Shown one piece after another: positions 1-27,246 of a DNA stretch of 64,000 nucleotides. Position 1 is the first letter of the stretch; every line of letters starts with the position of its first letter. Origin of the DNA: Amoebidium appalachense (Eukaryota; Ichthyosporea); assembly GCA_963693365.1 (NCBI GenBank), contig CAVNZM010000013.1:3348001-3412000 (forward strand), read 5' to 3'. Made by a program: the position numbers and the translations under genes. The notes below the pieces were generated by a model. That model saw nothing but the letters and a program-made list of their open reading frames with translations, made no database searches and was not told the DNA's origin.

Positions 1-13
1 GCGGGCGGGCGGG

Positions 14-65
<52 letters not shown>
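1..65. repeat. GGGC repeats followed by a long poly-G run
   Basis: The window opens with about four GGGC units followed by an uninterrupted G run of roughly 48 bases. Runs of this length are difficult to sequence and assemble, so the exact length is unreliable. Confidence 0.95.
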
Positions 66-66
<1 letters not shown>

Positions 67-722
67 AATAAGATAATGAACCCTATGGTCGAGAAGCCTT
101 AAGATTTTAGCCCTAAACCGTATTTACCTGTTGTCTTAAAAGTGAGTGACCCCTGTAGTAACACTCGGAGAATATTGAATAAAGTAACCTGTGGCCTTTA
201 TTTAGTACTAGGACCAGCCACCGAGTTGTGGCACCGTCAGTCCTATTTATCCTTATAATTAAAACTCACTTCAGTGCAAAAAGAGTTAGAATGGACTCTG
301 AGAGGACCACTAGATGATGTACTGTGTGCGGTATGAGGCCTGTTAATGGTCAGCTCAAACTGGTGACACTTGCTCGAGCGCAAATATGCGGACCCTGGTA
401 CTACTCCGAGTCTTGATTCTATACTATAATTTGCATTTTTTCCCTCGTTTTGTTTTCCTTCTTGGGCCTCTCCTTCTATTTGTCGAAGTTCCATTTTGCT
501 CCTGGGTCCCCCCCATCCTCCCCCCCCCCCCCCCCCCCCCCACCACCACCACCACCACCACCACCCTCCTCACACTTGTAGCATGCGTGTGTGCCGATTA
601 CGTCGATCAAACACGAATTTCAAAAGCTGGGAGTACACACACATGTTCATCCAGAAACAAGTCCTGGGGAAGGAGGGAGGGACGGTGGGGGGGCAGGGGG
701 GGTGGGGGTGGGTGGGTGGGTT

Positions 723-755
<33 letters not shown>

Positions 756-823
756 GGGGGAGGATCTGAGGTTATGCTTTAACTAAAGATCTTGTGATCA
801 TGACATCCCCCCCCCCCCCCCCT

Positions 824-854
<31 letters not shown>

Positions 855-1494
855 CCCCTCCCTTGCCCTCCTCCCCTCCCTCACACATGCACCCGGACAC
901 ATGGAAACACAGACTCGGACACGCGCACCGTCACACAAACACACATGCACACATACCACCATCGCCACCACCACAAAATGATATGCACACACATGGCTCC
1001 CATGCAAAATTTTCACCAGAAGGTTTCTCCATGTATATTTATTTACGTATTTTGGGAATTATTATTATATCCAAGTATCCGCGTTGCTCTGCATACAACA
1101 ATTCCTGCAACTAATGCATCCCCGAAATATATTTGTCAATATTCCATTCGTTTGGGGGGGGGGGCAGTACAGACACTGTCTGTTTATATAGTATCTAAAT
1201 TTGATATTTTTCTGGAAATATGGGTCTAAAAACCACTAGGCCATGCAGTATGCGGTATAGCACCACAGCTGTGTTATTTCGAATATTGGCCTTCGTTGTT
1301 CGATGTACCTCAAAGCACGCAACGGGACATACGGGGAGATATGTTTCAGCGATATTGTTTCTAGATGATTCGATATAAACCCTAACTGCATAATAAAAAT
1401 TACTGAACTTCGATATAAAACTAAAAAAATCGCGCGGTGGCTGGGGCTGGAAAAAAAAAAAAACCACTCCTACTTGTGGTGTGCCTTGTGTGCG

Positions 1495-1555
<61 letters not shown>

Positions 1556-1733
1556 GGTCCCCGGTTGGTCGGGCGACCTAAAGGTGTTTTCCTGCATCCT
1601 TCGTTGCATCTAGCATACACGTCCAATTCCGCCGGTCTCAGCCAATGAAAACATCGCATTTTGGCAAAATTTTCAAATGCCACCTGTGATCACACAATCA
1701 GTAAAAGGGAACGAGATCGAGCAAGGAGGGAGG

Positions 1734-1793
<60 letters not shown>

Positions 1794-2189
1794 GGGGGAA
1801 GGGGGGGGGAGGGGAGGGGAGGGGAGGGGGTGGGGGTGGGGGGGGGGATTATAGGGTACAAAGCACATGTTCACGAGGAACAATCTCTCAATACCTTCAA
1901 TCTCTCGGCCCATTTCTCCCCCGGCCCCCCTCCGCCTCTCACTCCCCTTCAACCCCCCTCTCTGCTGACCTCTGCCAGTCTCCCCCCTCCCCCCCCTCCC
2001 CCGGGGCCCATTTTTCTTCTCTCCCCTCTCCCCTCTCCCCTCCCAGCCCTCCCCCCTCTCTTTGCATCCGTGTGTGTGTCCGTTCGAGTGCCTGAATGTA
2101 TGCATGCATGTATTATATGTTTGTTATTTTTTGGGTGGTGAGAACGATCCGGGGAAGGGGAGGGGGGGGGTGGGGGTGGGGGTGGGGGT

Positions 2190-2226
<37 letters not shown>

Positions 2227-2379
2227 GGGGTGGAAAAGGGGGGGAGGGGAGGGGAGGGAGTTTTAGAGTGTATTGCAGTACATAACACAAAATCACGACA
2301 AACACAAAACCAAAATGGAAAAAAAAAACGAACATGGTGATCTAGTAAAGACAAGCCTTAGTGGCAGTCAAAAACCATT
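66..2379. other. Non-coding stretch with microsatellites, downstream of the SH3BP5-like gene
   Basis: I see no supportable gene here. Unique segments (about 66-500, 870-1490, 1555-1735 and 1860-2150) are separated by C runs with CCA repeats (513-575), G runs (660-755), a C run (804-860), (GT)n (1495-1552), (GT)n followed by G-rich DNA (1737-1858) and a G run (2155-2236). The open frames that cross these tracts encode only His-Thr, Val-Cys, Pro or Gly repeats. A piece at 2256-2320 resembles the dispersed poly-G-associated element found at 20.0-21.3 kb. Confidence 0.7.
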
Positions 2380-12182
<9,803 letters not shown>

Positions 12183-12705
12183 TATTCCTGCGTGCTTCCC
12201 TTTTTCCCAGTTATCGCTACAATGAAGATGTGCTCTGTTTGCGCTAGTTTACACTAGGCTCAAATCCTTGAATGATATTAACCATATACTGAGAGCTAAT
12301 ACTAATAGGCCCGGCACGTGCTGTGTGCTGCATGTGGTGTTGTGTGGTGTGACCACGCATACACAGGCGAGAAGCCTAATCAATAGGCTGACGACATGCC
12401 TGCTTACAGTAAATAGTGAAGTGGTTATTAGTGCAGCGCCTTCGTATTTGGTTCTAATCACCTACTTTTCTTTCCAAATAGTGCCTGAGGTTTTATGCCA
12501 ATCCTTGTATTTTTTGGCAGACTCAGTGTAGAAACCACCTGCCCGAAAAGCAGCAGTGCATCCAGGCAAGGCGTGTATGCAAGGCCGATGATGATTTGTT
12601 TTCGAGGTGTATCAGACGTGGGAAATAACTCTAGGGTAGTAATGGCACATAAACCGTTGACATACACGTAGTAGCCTACGGTTACAAGTTCGGGGAAAAG
12701 AGGAG

Positions 12706-12742
<37 letters not shown>

Positions 12743-15318
12743 CGTACGTACTGGGCCTTGGAGTTCTACTGTCGGGATCGCAGCTAATGATTGGCTGTAT
12801 TCGCATCTATGGTATAAAAGGAATGCGACTCAGAATACCCCTATGTAGATGCGGGGTGCATAAGAAAGCTTCGAAATCAGAATGTCCTACATCCTAGTAG
12901 TATTCGTTTAAGCTGTTAAAACACCGGTGCCCTGCTACAATAATTATTTTTACTCATTATTAACCTAAAGACGTTTTTATTTATTTTTAGGTTTAAAGCC
13001 GCCTCGCAAAAAAACAAAAAGTAATTTAAGTAACTACTCCAAATTTATTATTTGGTAAAGAACACAACCTAGGAGATTTCCTTTTCCCCAAGGTTAATGC
13101 TACAGCCAATCAAATGGTTTTACCCTCTGAGTCTTTCAAAACCCCTAGACCTTATTTTTTCACTGTGGGGGTGTTTCAGCTTCAATTCGAATCCTGACGA
13201 CCTTACCTCCATTTTGATTATATAATTATGTTACCAGTATGTGCATACCTACTAGAAACTGGCCTAAGAAGCCTTTCTTCCCTAAATTATACGAGTTATA
13301 ATAATTTGCGTTTCCCTTAGCCCCTCAAAATTGCTCGTAACTGATTATCCCTGGAAGCTGCAGCAGAGGCGACAATAAATATTTCATCTTATAAGCTTGC
13401 TTACAGTAATTGATCATTGAATGGCCTGGCCTCATTCACTTTTGTAGTGGGCTAAGATGTTTTTTTTATATAGGGATTTTGTCTTCTTCAAAATTCCTGG
13501 AAGCATTCCATATTTCATTTAAATGATGTCTGTGTCTTTGTAAGTTTTTCCTACTTCAAAAGATTTACCGCTACAGTCAGTCAGTCAGACAGTCACAGTA
13601 CAGACAAAGTAATGCAATGAGTATCAGGGGACTCCAAGTGGTGCTTATTAAGCCAATCGATGTCTAGCAAGGCATTAATTTTATTTTTATTTTTAATGAC
13701 TTACCTTAATTGATGTGCTCATAGAAGGTGAAAAGGCGAGATATCGCAGATATCCCGGGGTAAAGAAAGAACCGCTCATGAAAGAAGATACCGGCCAAAA
13801 AAAAAATACAAGTTGTTTTAGATAACATCGTAACGCAAACAAACTAATGTACAGCACAACTGATAGGAGTCACCTCGGGAAGGATAGGTTCAGAAATAAA
13901 GTTCCAAAGAAAGGAGACAGCTACAACTTGAGACCCAGTCAACCCCCAAAGCGAGAAGCACTCGCGGCCACCATAGTAACCACCATCATGCCGGGCTTCG
14001 GAGAAACATGAGGATGACACCAGATGGAGAGAGGTAGCACACCAGCATATCACAACCGCGTGCCGAAGGCAATCGTAGAACTCAACCCGCAAGAATACAA
14101 CTGCTCGCAAGTCCCTCCCCAGCGTTTTTAGGTCGCTCACTAATGAGTCACTATGTAGGTGACACCGGCAGAGAATTCGGAACAGACTTTTTTTTTCCCC
14201 AGAGTCTGATTTTTCAAAAACGGTTGTTTATGCATATGACCCTTTAGTCTTGGATAAACAAGCAAGCCGAGCACCCAGCGGGGAGTTCTCATGCAGAATA
14301 GACTATTATTGTAGAGCCTGAAAGTGTTGTCGCTATTCTCGAACCTTCCCAAGCGCAAACTGATTCTGAGTTACAGTCCATGGCTCAAAAACGAGCGATC
14401 CGCTACGTTCGTTGCTCCCCCCAGGGTGGAGAGTACCCTAATAGGGTGATTTCGTGAAGAGAACAAAACAAATTACACGATCTCTCGAGTATATCTATAA
14501 ATAAATGCTGTGCGTAATTTATCCAGGAACTGGAAGGTGCATGCTTCAGACTCTGCCACCGGGGACCGTATACTTGCGTGCTCCGCCTGTGAGTGCTGAG
14601 CGATAGATCATCGACAACCTCTCGACCGCCTGGCTGCGTGGGCCACTGTGTAGGTGGCAGGTAACCAAAAGTGAGTGAGTTATTAACAGGAGGGATTGGG
14701 AGGGGCTTTTTATTTGGGGAGGGGGGAGGGGGGGAGCTGGGAGGGGTGGGGATCTTGGGCTATCGATGACTGCATCCCTCCTCCCCCCCCCCCCCCCCGC
14801 CCCCCCTCCCCCCCACTTCGGATCCCCCTCCTTCAGTACACCTTCCCCTCCTCCCCCTCCCCTCCCCCTCCTCCTCCTTCTTCCACCCGTACACACGCGC
14901 CAATCTTTATCCATCTTCCATCCACCACCCACCATGGCCAACCGCCAACCTCCTTCAAGTCCCCCCTCCCCTCCCACTCGACAGGCGCACACACAAACCT
15001 TTATCTATCTCCCCTCCCCTCCCCCCCTCCCCCCCCTCCCCCCTTCCCCCCTGGGCCCTCCGCCTCCCTGCCCCACTTTGCTTTGATAAAATCGGCACGA
15101 CGAGGAAGGAGGCCAGAGGGATAACCTGGAGGTTTCGGTCTGTGTTCCTGAGTGTTTAGCGGTATACAATGGAAGGAAGGAGGAGGGAAAAGAGGGGAGG
15201 AAGGGGGGGAGGGGGGGGGGGGGGGGGGGAGGGGTTCACGCGGCGATGTCCCAGAGGAAGAGTCGGAGCATGCTCCTTTCTCGGTCTAATCCTCTTCTCC
15301 TGCTCCCCTTTCTTGCAG
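12183..15318. other. Non-coding stretch upstream of the SH3BP5-like gene
   Basis: 12.2-14.7 kb is ordinary-complexity DNA without a convincing gene. It holds an A run (12707-12739), a GATTGG box (about 12789) about 20 bases before TATAAAAG (about 12811-12818) on the plus strand, and a 54-codon open frame (13847-14011) that I do not recognise. 14.78-15.06 kb is C-rich low complexity and 15.2 kb a G run. The CCAAT plus TATA pair could be a plus-strand promoter, but no first exon downstream is evident. Confidence 0.55.
12788..12820 (+). promoter_or_regulatory. Possible CCAAT-box and TATA-box promoter
   Basis: GATTGG (inverted CCAAT) near 12789 is followed by GGTATAAAAGG near 12810, a canonical spacing. 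It lies about 0.6 kb upstream of, and divergent from, the SH3BP5-like start codon. CCAATC words are common throughout this window, which lowers the weight of the match. Confidence 0.3.
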
Positions 15319-15328
15319 GCAGTCGTGC

Positions 15329-15451
15329 GACACAAATCCCAATACGAATACATTGTGGAGTCCCAGAAGGCCTTCAGTGAAATAGGTGGCCTTACAGAAA
15401 CTGATCGGTTTCCAACTCTGTTTGGACCCATCGTGCAACACGCACCAACAA
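15329..15451 (+). CDS. Possible isolated exon, weak resemblance to the end of a tyrosine-phosphatase domain
   Basis: A pyrimidine-rich tract ending CTTTCTTGCAG stops at about 15318/15319 and is followed by an open frame beginning AVVRHKSQYEYIVESQKAF, which runs about 65 codons to a stop near 15513. VVRxxxQYEYI is reminiscent of the MVQTxxQYxFI helix at the end of classical protein tyrosine phosphatase domains. No upstream exon with the catalytic HCxxGxxR motif was found, so this is only a candidate. The exact ends are not defined. Confidence 0.25.
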
Positions 15452-15589
15452 AACATACACAATTACATCACACACACAAATATACCCACACCGCCCTCGT
15501 GCCACTACCATAACGTGGTGTTACTCTTTCCAACACCATGCACCTGTCTGAACCAGATGAAGGAGGGCGGAACCGGGGAGGCCAAAGGA

Positions 15590-15860
15590 GGGGGGGGGGC
15601 GAGGAGGGAAGAGAGGTGGAGGCAAGAGAGAGAGAAGGGGGGGGGGGGGGGGGGAGGAGGAGGAGGGAGAGAGAGAGAAAGAGAAGGAGAGGGAGGGAGG
15701 GAGGGAGGGTGAGAGGGGGGGGGGGGGGAGGGGGAGAGAGGAGGGGGAGGGGGGGGAGAGAGAGAGAGAGGGGGGGGAGAGAGAGAGAGAGAGAGAGACC
15801 GAGGGGGGGTGGGGGGGAGAGGGAGGGGAGACAGGGAGGGAGGGAGGGAGGAAGAAAAGG
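15590..15860. repeat. Purine-rich GGGAGA/GA low-complexity block
   Basis: Nearly pure purine on the plus strand (G runs, GAGAGA, GGGAGGGA). The long frames on both strands here encode Arg-Glu-Gly or Pro-Ser-Leu repeats and are not treated as genes. Confidence 0.9.
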
Positions 15861-15996
15861 ACCACTTACGGTAGAGAGAACACCAGTGGGGAGATAATAG
15901 TGCACGGAGACCACGAACCCTGTTTCATACACAGTTCCATGCTTCCGGCCTGTTTCTCCTAAGTTTTATTTCACGCTTCACCAGGCACCCAGGCGC

Positions 15997-16746
15997 CTAG
16001 TCTTTATCAACCACAGCTCGTAAGTTCTTTGCCGCCATACGCACCAACTTTGCTATCCGTTCCTCCCTGGTATTTTCTCTCTTTGCACTCCCCACCCAGA
16101 ACAGCATCACTTTTTTCGCTGAAGGAGCAAACTTTTCAAAATTTTCGCTCGCTTTCTTATTCTTCGACAATGAAACAATCAAATCCTCTGGAATCACCAT
16201 GGCATCCATATCATTCAAGCTATCCCAAGACCCATCCTTCTTGGCTTGCTCTATTTTTACCAATCCGTGCTGGGTCATCAACCCAGATTCAACCAGTCTT
16301 TCAACTCTTTTCTTGTTCACCCTCGACCACACACTCTTTTTTTTCCTTGGACAATACCACTGCTTATACCTCGTACCATCCACCTTACCAGCACGGCTGT
16401 CAATCCATCCAAAACATAAAGCCTCTTCCACACCGTCGTCATAAGTGATGTTCACACCTCCGTTTCCGGTTGTGGTTTTCTTGTCATACACAACGAAAAT
16501 TCCGTTGCATGTTGAGTGGTTTTCTTGAAGCCACGTTCTCCATTCCTCTCTGTTCGCCGGATATAAATGGTTTTCTGGAAGACCATTGGAAAGGGCATGG
16601 CTGGAGGACCCTTTGGAAGCATAAACGGCGTTTTTTGTGGTACGTTTCCTGGTCAGGGTGGTTCTGATTTTTGGCATGCTGATGGCACGATGGTAGGTGT
16701 AATGGCGGAAACTTGTGTTTTGATGAGGAGAGTAGCTTATTATCAA
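15997..16746 (-). CDS. YdeI/OmpD-associated family protein (bacterial type), intronless
   Basis: One uninterrupted frame of 249 codons; an internal Met at 16677-16675 (MPKIRTTL) would give 226 aa and may be the true start because the first 23 residues look unlike the family. The body shows the family landmarks in order: REEWRTWLQENH (about residue 66), FVVYDKK (about 83), YDDGVEEALCFGWIDSRAGK (about 100), the YKQWYCPRKKKSVWSRVNKKR block (about 125) and SGLMTQHGLVKIEQAKKDGSW (about 154). Proteins of this family occur mainly in bacteria and are linked to resistance to bacteriocins or stress; the biochemical activity is not established. It is longer than the usual 190-200 aa because of the N-terminal extension. 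Lack of introns beside genes that are about 90% intron suggests acquisition from bacteria or retroposition. The neighbouring Rab4 gene is on the same strand, 1.9 kb upstream. Confidence 0.9.
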   Translation of the reverse strand: MIISYSPHQNTSFRHYTYHRAISMPKIRTTLTRKRTTKNAVYASKGSSSHALSNGLPENHLYPANREEWRTWLQENHSTCNGIFVVYDKKTTTGNGGVNITYDDGVEEALCFGWIDSRAGKVDGTRYKQWYCPRKKKSVWSRVNKKRVERLVESGLMTQHGLVKIEQAKKDGSWDSLNDMDAMVIPEDLIVSLSKNKKASENFEKFAPSAKKVMLFWVGSAKRENTREERIAKLVRMAAKNLRAVVDKD

Positions 16747-17401
16747 AATCCTTTATAATTTATACTCCTCGACTATTGAATAACCTGCTATTGTGCTTTT
16801 GTTAGCCGTTGAAGGAGGCAAATTTATCCGTACCATTCGTTTTTTTTTGCCATAGGATGTTTTGAACAGTGCAGGTTCTTTCTGCTCAGACAACAACCTC
16901 TGTATCGCCCAGGTGTAGCACTGAGCAAAAACGTGGGCGGATGATTGTTACGTTGTGTATATTTTTGTGGCTGTGTGATCTCGTAGTCCCTGCGCCAACA
17001 CACTATAATAATCAGTCACAGGGCTACTCCCAAAATTCTGAAGGCCCTCAAAACAAATGCACTCTTGAACTCGTCTGAACTCGCACTTGTACAAGCAGAA
17101 AATCGGCGGGTACATGACGTGACCTTCAACCACTATCTGTCGTGTTCTATAGCCTTGATGCGTTTTAACCCAATCACTAAATTTCAGCTTCTGCCATTCA
17201 TCCAATGTTTCTTCTGAAAATATTTTTGATTTGCCACATTATGTTTTTGTCGACGTCCAAAGAGCATGTTGCAGCTGCACCTTGCAAAGAAGCTTGTCTC
17301 ACATGCCAACTTGCAAGGAACGGAGCAATTGCAAGAGCTGGGGCCCGGGAGCGACTGTGGAATATAAATGTAGTGGTGGTGATCGTGGTGGTGCCGCGGT
17401 G

Positions 17402-17447
<46 letters not shown>

Positions 17448-17473
17448 TGGTGGTGGTGGTGGTGGTGGTGGGT

Positions 17474-17520
<47 letters not shown>

Positions 17521-18388
17521 CTTCCAATCCTGATTCGGTCGATGTTGATCAACACAACACAAACAAAGTCGTGGCACACGCACATGCACACACCGTCACA
17601 CTGTACGCAGACACGCACACACCCAAACACACCCAAACACGTCCACACGCGTGTACATACGCAAAAGTTTAAGCACGTGCGCACACACGCCACACACACC
17701 ATGTACATGTTTAACAAAGCACCGGACCGGGCGGGTAACAGCGCAAATTCGAGCTATGTCAGAAATTAAAGGGACACTGCAGGACGGAACAAGTCGCACC
17801 CACATTTACACTCACACGTCAACACACACCTAATCCCTTGCAACATAGCCACACTTAAACACGTGCCCGCACATACATACACTTACATACATGCAAACTC
17901 GCACGAACATAGCACTTGTGCACAGTACAAATCAAAACGTCAGTAAAAATAAATGCAACAGAAAAAAAAAAAAAACGAAAAGGTAGGTTCAGTATTCGCT
18001 TAACGCAACCGGCCTTGGGCTACCGAATCCTGCCTGCACAGCAGGGCACTTTTTTCTTTATTCACAGTGAACAGACAGTTCTACAAAAGGAAACGACAAG
18101 TTGAAGAAGGAGGAGAAGAAAAAACATGAGCAAACTTTAACCATGTGCCTGTTAAATAATCATTACAGAAGCAACAGCCAAACAGCCACCAAAGGCCATG
18201 CATGATTCATATATGGAGTCTCATCTAAATGGACTAATAGAGTGCAGGAGTATCTTTCCAACTAAATGATGTCAATCCATACATGCGCCTCCTCCCCCCC
18301 CTCCCCCCCCCTCCCCCCCCCCCCCCCCCCCCCCCCCCCCGCCGCCTTGACTATAACTGTTTATTATTTAGCACGCATTCACTTCGAT

Positions 18389-18431
<43 letters not shown>

Positions 18432-18503
18432 AAAAGAAGAAATATGTCTCAACTTACCCAGCAGCCCAATAGCACTACGTCCCCCCCCCCCCCCCCCCCC
18501 TCC

Positions 18504-18564
<61 letters not shown>

Positions 18565-18631
18565 CACAAAAAAGAAGGGGGGGGGGGGGGGGAGAGGGAA
18601 ACACCACACCCGCCCACACACACACACACAC
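16747..18631. other. Intergenic region between the YdeI-like gene and Rab4
   Basis: This 1.9 kb stretch lies upstream of the YdeI-like start and downstream of the Rab4 stop. It holds (GT)n-(GGT)n-poly-G (17403-17519), C runs (18296-18340, 18391-18421 followed by an A run, 18481-18500) and (CA)n (18507-18563). A plus-strand frame at 17205 starts with a hydrophobic signal-like segment but runs into the (GT)n tract, so I do not call it a gene. Confidence 0.7.
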
Positions 18632-24031
<5,400 letters not shown>

Positions 24032-26337
24032 TGTGTCTTACAATCTCAAAGAAGAGAGACGACGCGTTGAGTGTGAAAAGGGGAAAGAGGAACACAACTG
24101 AAGTTGCACGGTTGTGTTTAGGACTAACGACCCTGTAGGGATCGACCAGGCTGACAGTATCATAGCAGTAAGAACGAAACCGTTGTGAATTTCAAGTTAA
24201 TAAAGTTGCTCTATATTTTCTGCTGTCACAAATACTTTTCCCGCTTCAAGGAGAACACTCGTTCTTAAATCGCCTAAACCGAACGACGGCCCGGTTAGTG
24301 ATACAGTTTTGTTGTGCGTAGGACAGTTATATTAGCGATGCCAACAAAAGCGTGTATACCAACCTTACTTCAAACACACGCACAACTTATGTATCTAGAT
24401 TATGCCTTTCATTACTTCTCAGAAGGAAAAGAAAAAAATCAACCCGATCCAAAACTCTCCATTTCTCTCAGCTGGCACATTCACACACAAGCCTCACACA
24501 GCCTCACTCTTGGCGCAAACTGATGCCTGGTGTGACGTCACTTTTACTTTCATCATCGCACCGGCACTTAGCCACGCTGATATGAAAACCATTTATGGTT
24601 ATTTTCTATTCGCTTTGGTCAGCACAGCATTTTGATTGGATGAATATCAGTAAAATCGTTGTTTCAGTTTCGTGATATATCCACCGATCGAACGCGTTGA
24701 GTCGTTGTGCTCTTCGGCCTTCGACACTCATTTCAGTCCGTGTTTTGCATTTTCGGAATATGGTGTATTCTGTTTATTAATGCAGCCATCCATGGTGGCA
24801 AAGGCCAGCCTGCTGTCTCAGGTATACGAGATATGGCTCCGAAGTGTTCTCGTTAAAGCATTTAATGATACTATTACTGAATGAGACATGATCATAGGCG
24901 ACAAGATAAGAAGTTGTAATTGATGACACTGCCCAAACTCGATCAAGCAGAAGTTGAATACATAGAACTACAGTGCTCCTTCAGGTATACGTGACCTGCT
25001 AACAGATGCACACGTATCTGGTTTGAGCTGGCGCCAAATCACGACCATCGGCTTTACAAGGTTCCTGGTGCCCTTCAACATATTTCTGGCCCTGGTGTTC
25101 TTTCAAATTCCTTTGTAAGTAGTTGTACGAGTGGAGTCTGTTGTGTGTAAAGTATGTGTGTGTAAATGTGGTCTGCAAAGTACTACCGGTGTGTGTTTGT
25201 GACAACAACTATTGCGAGCCTGCCTGCTTAGCGATGTGCTGGTGCCCGTGTATGTATATGTGTGTGATTAGGCGCGTACATGCGTGTACAACAGTTCTTG
25301 CGTGCGCGTATATGAGGTGCGTGCAGTGTGATGTATTGTAGCTAAGGCTTTGTGCTCGCGGTGAGAAGGCAGGACTTTTTCGAACTCTAGATCTGGCGCG
25401 GCTGCTAGTGCTCCCTCAGATTAACCCTAAAGTGGTCGGCGCCGGGTGCAGTGCCGTGGTTACTTGTCTCTGGGTGCCAGGGGAGAGGGGGGGGGGGGGG
25501 GGGAGGGGGGGGGGGGGGGGGGGGGGGGGAGGGGGGGAGGAGGGGGGGAGGAGGGAGGAGATGGAAGGGAGGGACAGGAAGAAGTAGACGGGAGGTTTTT
25601 CTGCACAGTTGTATATTTCTTTCGATTTCTGCAATCGCGAAAAGAGATCTCTGATTATGGATGCCTTATTAAGCTTGTTGTCATATGCATGGCCAGCAGC
25701 CTGCCGTTTCCTGCAGGATTCAATGCTTAGCCTGCAACTTCTTCTCACTATTCTGCTTTTTACTGTTCTAAGGTGTATGCATATGTGTGTATGCATATAT
25801 GTAACGAGCCCCGCAAACTTTGTGCCTCCTGGCCCAGGCCTCATTCATTGGCCAGATGGTAAGAGGCCTTGCTAGCTTGTAAGAGGCCCAAGTTCGGTGT
25901 AAGGCAGTCCTCACGTGCACTGAGCTCGAGGGGAAATGCGCGAAAGAGCACTGCGGCATGTTCTCCGAGGGCTGGTCCTGTAATAAGATGAGCATCTTTG
26001 ATGACCAAGCCTCTGTGACCACTGGACGGGGCTATCCATCCATGGCCATGGCGACAGTTGTGTCAAAACGGTGTGTGCAAAAGCAAGGCTTCGTTATTCA
26101 TACGGTTCCTCATGAATTCACTACCGTAACGCGTGACTGAGAGCCGGTTTTATGTAGTCCTGTCTACGAATAGTATGCACTTACCGAGAGCGCTCGAGAT
26201 GATTCATGAGATTCGTCAACTTTTTATTGCGGCACCTTGAACACGGCTCAATAAAATCCAGCCGATATATATTTGTAAACTTCGATAACTCAGTTTCGAG
26301 TACTGCAAAACACTGTGGCCAAAAAAAATATAATAAT
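24032..26337. other. Intergenic region between divergent Rab4 and the trypsin homologue
   Basis: Both flanking genes start here and point away from each other, so this 2.3 kb must hold both promoters. I see ordinary-complexity DNA plus a G-rich run (25484-25556). No frame shows family resemblance. A hydrophobic 72-codon frame begins at about 25657 but has no supporting features. Confidence 0.6.
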
Positions 26338-27246
26338 ATGATCATGAGCTTCCTCTTCAAAGCTTTCTCTGTCAGCGGCCTTCTACTAACCGCACATGCT
26401 GCACCGACCAGTTCACACGCAGCAAATGACACTTGGAACATCACCCGCAACACACCTTTCGTTGTCGAGACTCTGAGAGTAGCTGAAAACGAAATAGGCT
26501 CCCGTATTGTTGGTGGCTTAAAGACGCTTGCTAAGCCATGGATGGGCTCTCTGGGTTACTTTAACGGCAGCATATACAATCATTACTGTGGTGCTACACT
26601 AATAGCGTCCTCTTGGGTACTTGTAGCTGCCAGTTGCGTGGTCCCACGAACCGGAAAAAACGATGTTATTGTGCTTGGTGTGTCTGATCTCCAACAGGTG
26701 AATCGCTACCAAAAATACGCCATCTCCCAGCAGATCGTTCACAAGGGGTACAACGCAAGAACAAAGCAGAATGATATTGCCGTATTGCGGTTGAATGTTA
26801 GTGTGTCAGGTTGTCTACCAGTCTCTCTGACAAGCACAGTGGTGGGACCTTTGAGTCTCTTTGCAAACGTGCTCGGATGGAGTGCTAAGGCGATTACCCA
26901 GAACAGCACCTCACAAGGAGATAGGATACTGCGCGAGTCTGTCTTGCCTCTGGTTATTCCCTACAACTGCGGCTACTCGTACCCAGGCAGCATCAACGGG
27001 AATCTGCAGTTGTGTGCTGGAGGGACAGCGATTGTTGGGGCTTGTTCTACTGATCGAGGCGGGCCTTTATATGTTCCGAGAGGGAGCTCTCTTGGGGGGG
27101 TGGTAAAGAGAGATTCGGACGTACAGATAGGTATCACGAGTTACGCAAAGGCGTGTGGGCAAGCGGGCGTGCCGGCAGTTTTTACAAGGATATCAGCATA
27201 TATTCCGTGGCTCAAATCTTTTAGTATACCCATCACTCTGGTCTGA
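26338..27246 (+). CDS. Secreted trypsin-fold pseudoprotease (catalytic His and Ser replaced)
   Basis: Single exon. I choose Met at 26338 (302 aa) because it begins a typical signal peptide, MIMSFLFKAFSVSGLLLTAHA; the frame stays open upstream to an ATG at 26206. A propeptide leads to the activation-type site SRIVGGLKTLAKPW (about residue 55), so the S1 fold is clear: CGATLIASSWVLVAAS (about 84), NDIAVLRL (about 145) and RGGPLYV (about 240). The His of the usual TAAHC is Ser (AASC, codon 26632-26634) and the Ser of GDSGGP is Arg (TDRGGP), while the Asp is kept. It should therefore be proteolytically inactive, like serine-protease homologues that act as binding or regulatory proteins. Several NxS/T sites (NDT, NIT, NGS, NVS, NST) fit secretion. 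The frame is intact across the whole domain, so it is not a decaying pseudogene. Partner unknown. Confidence 0.93.
   Translation: MIMSFLFKAFSVSGLLLTAHAAPTSSHAANDTWNITRNTPFVVETLRVAENEIGSRIVGGLKTLAKPWMGSLGYFNGSIYNHYCGATLIASSWVLVAASCVVPRTGKNDVIVLGVSDLQQVNRYQKYAISQQIVHKGYNARTKQNDIAVLRLNVSVSGCLPVSLTSTVVGPLSLFANVLGWSAKAITQNSTSQGDRILRESVLPLVIPYNCGYSYPGSINGNLQLCAGGTAIVGACSTDRGGPLYVPRGSSLGGVVKRDSDVQIGITSYAKACGQAGVPAVFTRISAYIPWLKSFSIPITLV

Noticed and set aside
12233-12247. Possible plus-strand terminal exon after TTTTTCCCAG (SYRYNEDVLCLR)
   Set aside because: It is very short, lacks upstream exons and overlaps the 5' side of the SH3BP5-like first exon on the other strand.
13847-14011. 54-codon frame with YNLRPSQPPKRE, reminiscent of retroelement polyprotein tails
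   Set aside because: YNLRP alone is too short, and no reverse transcriptase, integrase or LTR pair is visible nearby.
17205-17400. Plus-strand frame with a signal-peptide-like start (MFLLKIFLICHIMF)
   Set aside because: It has no domain and runs directly into a (GT)n tract; composition is compatible with chance.
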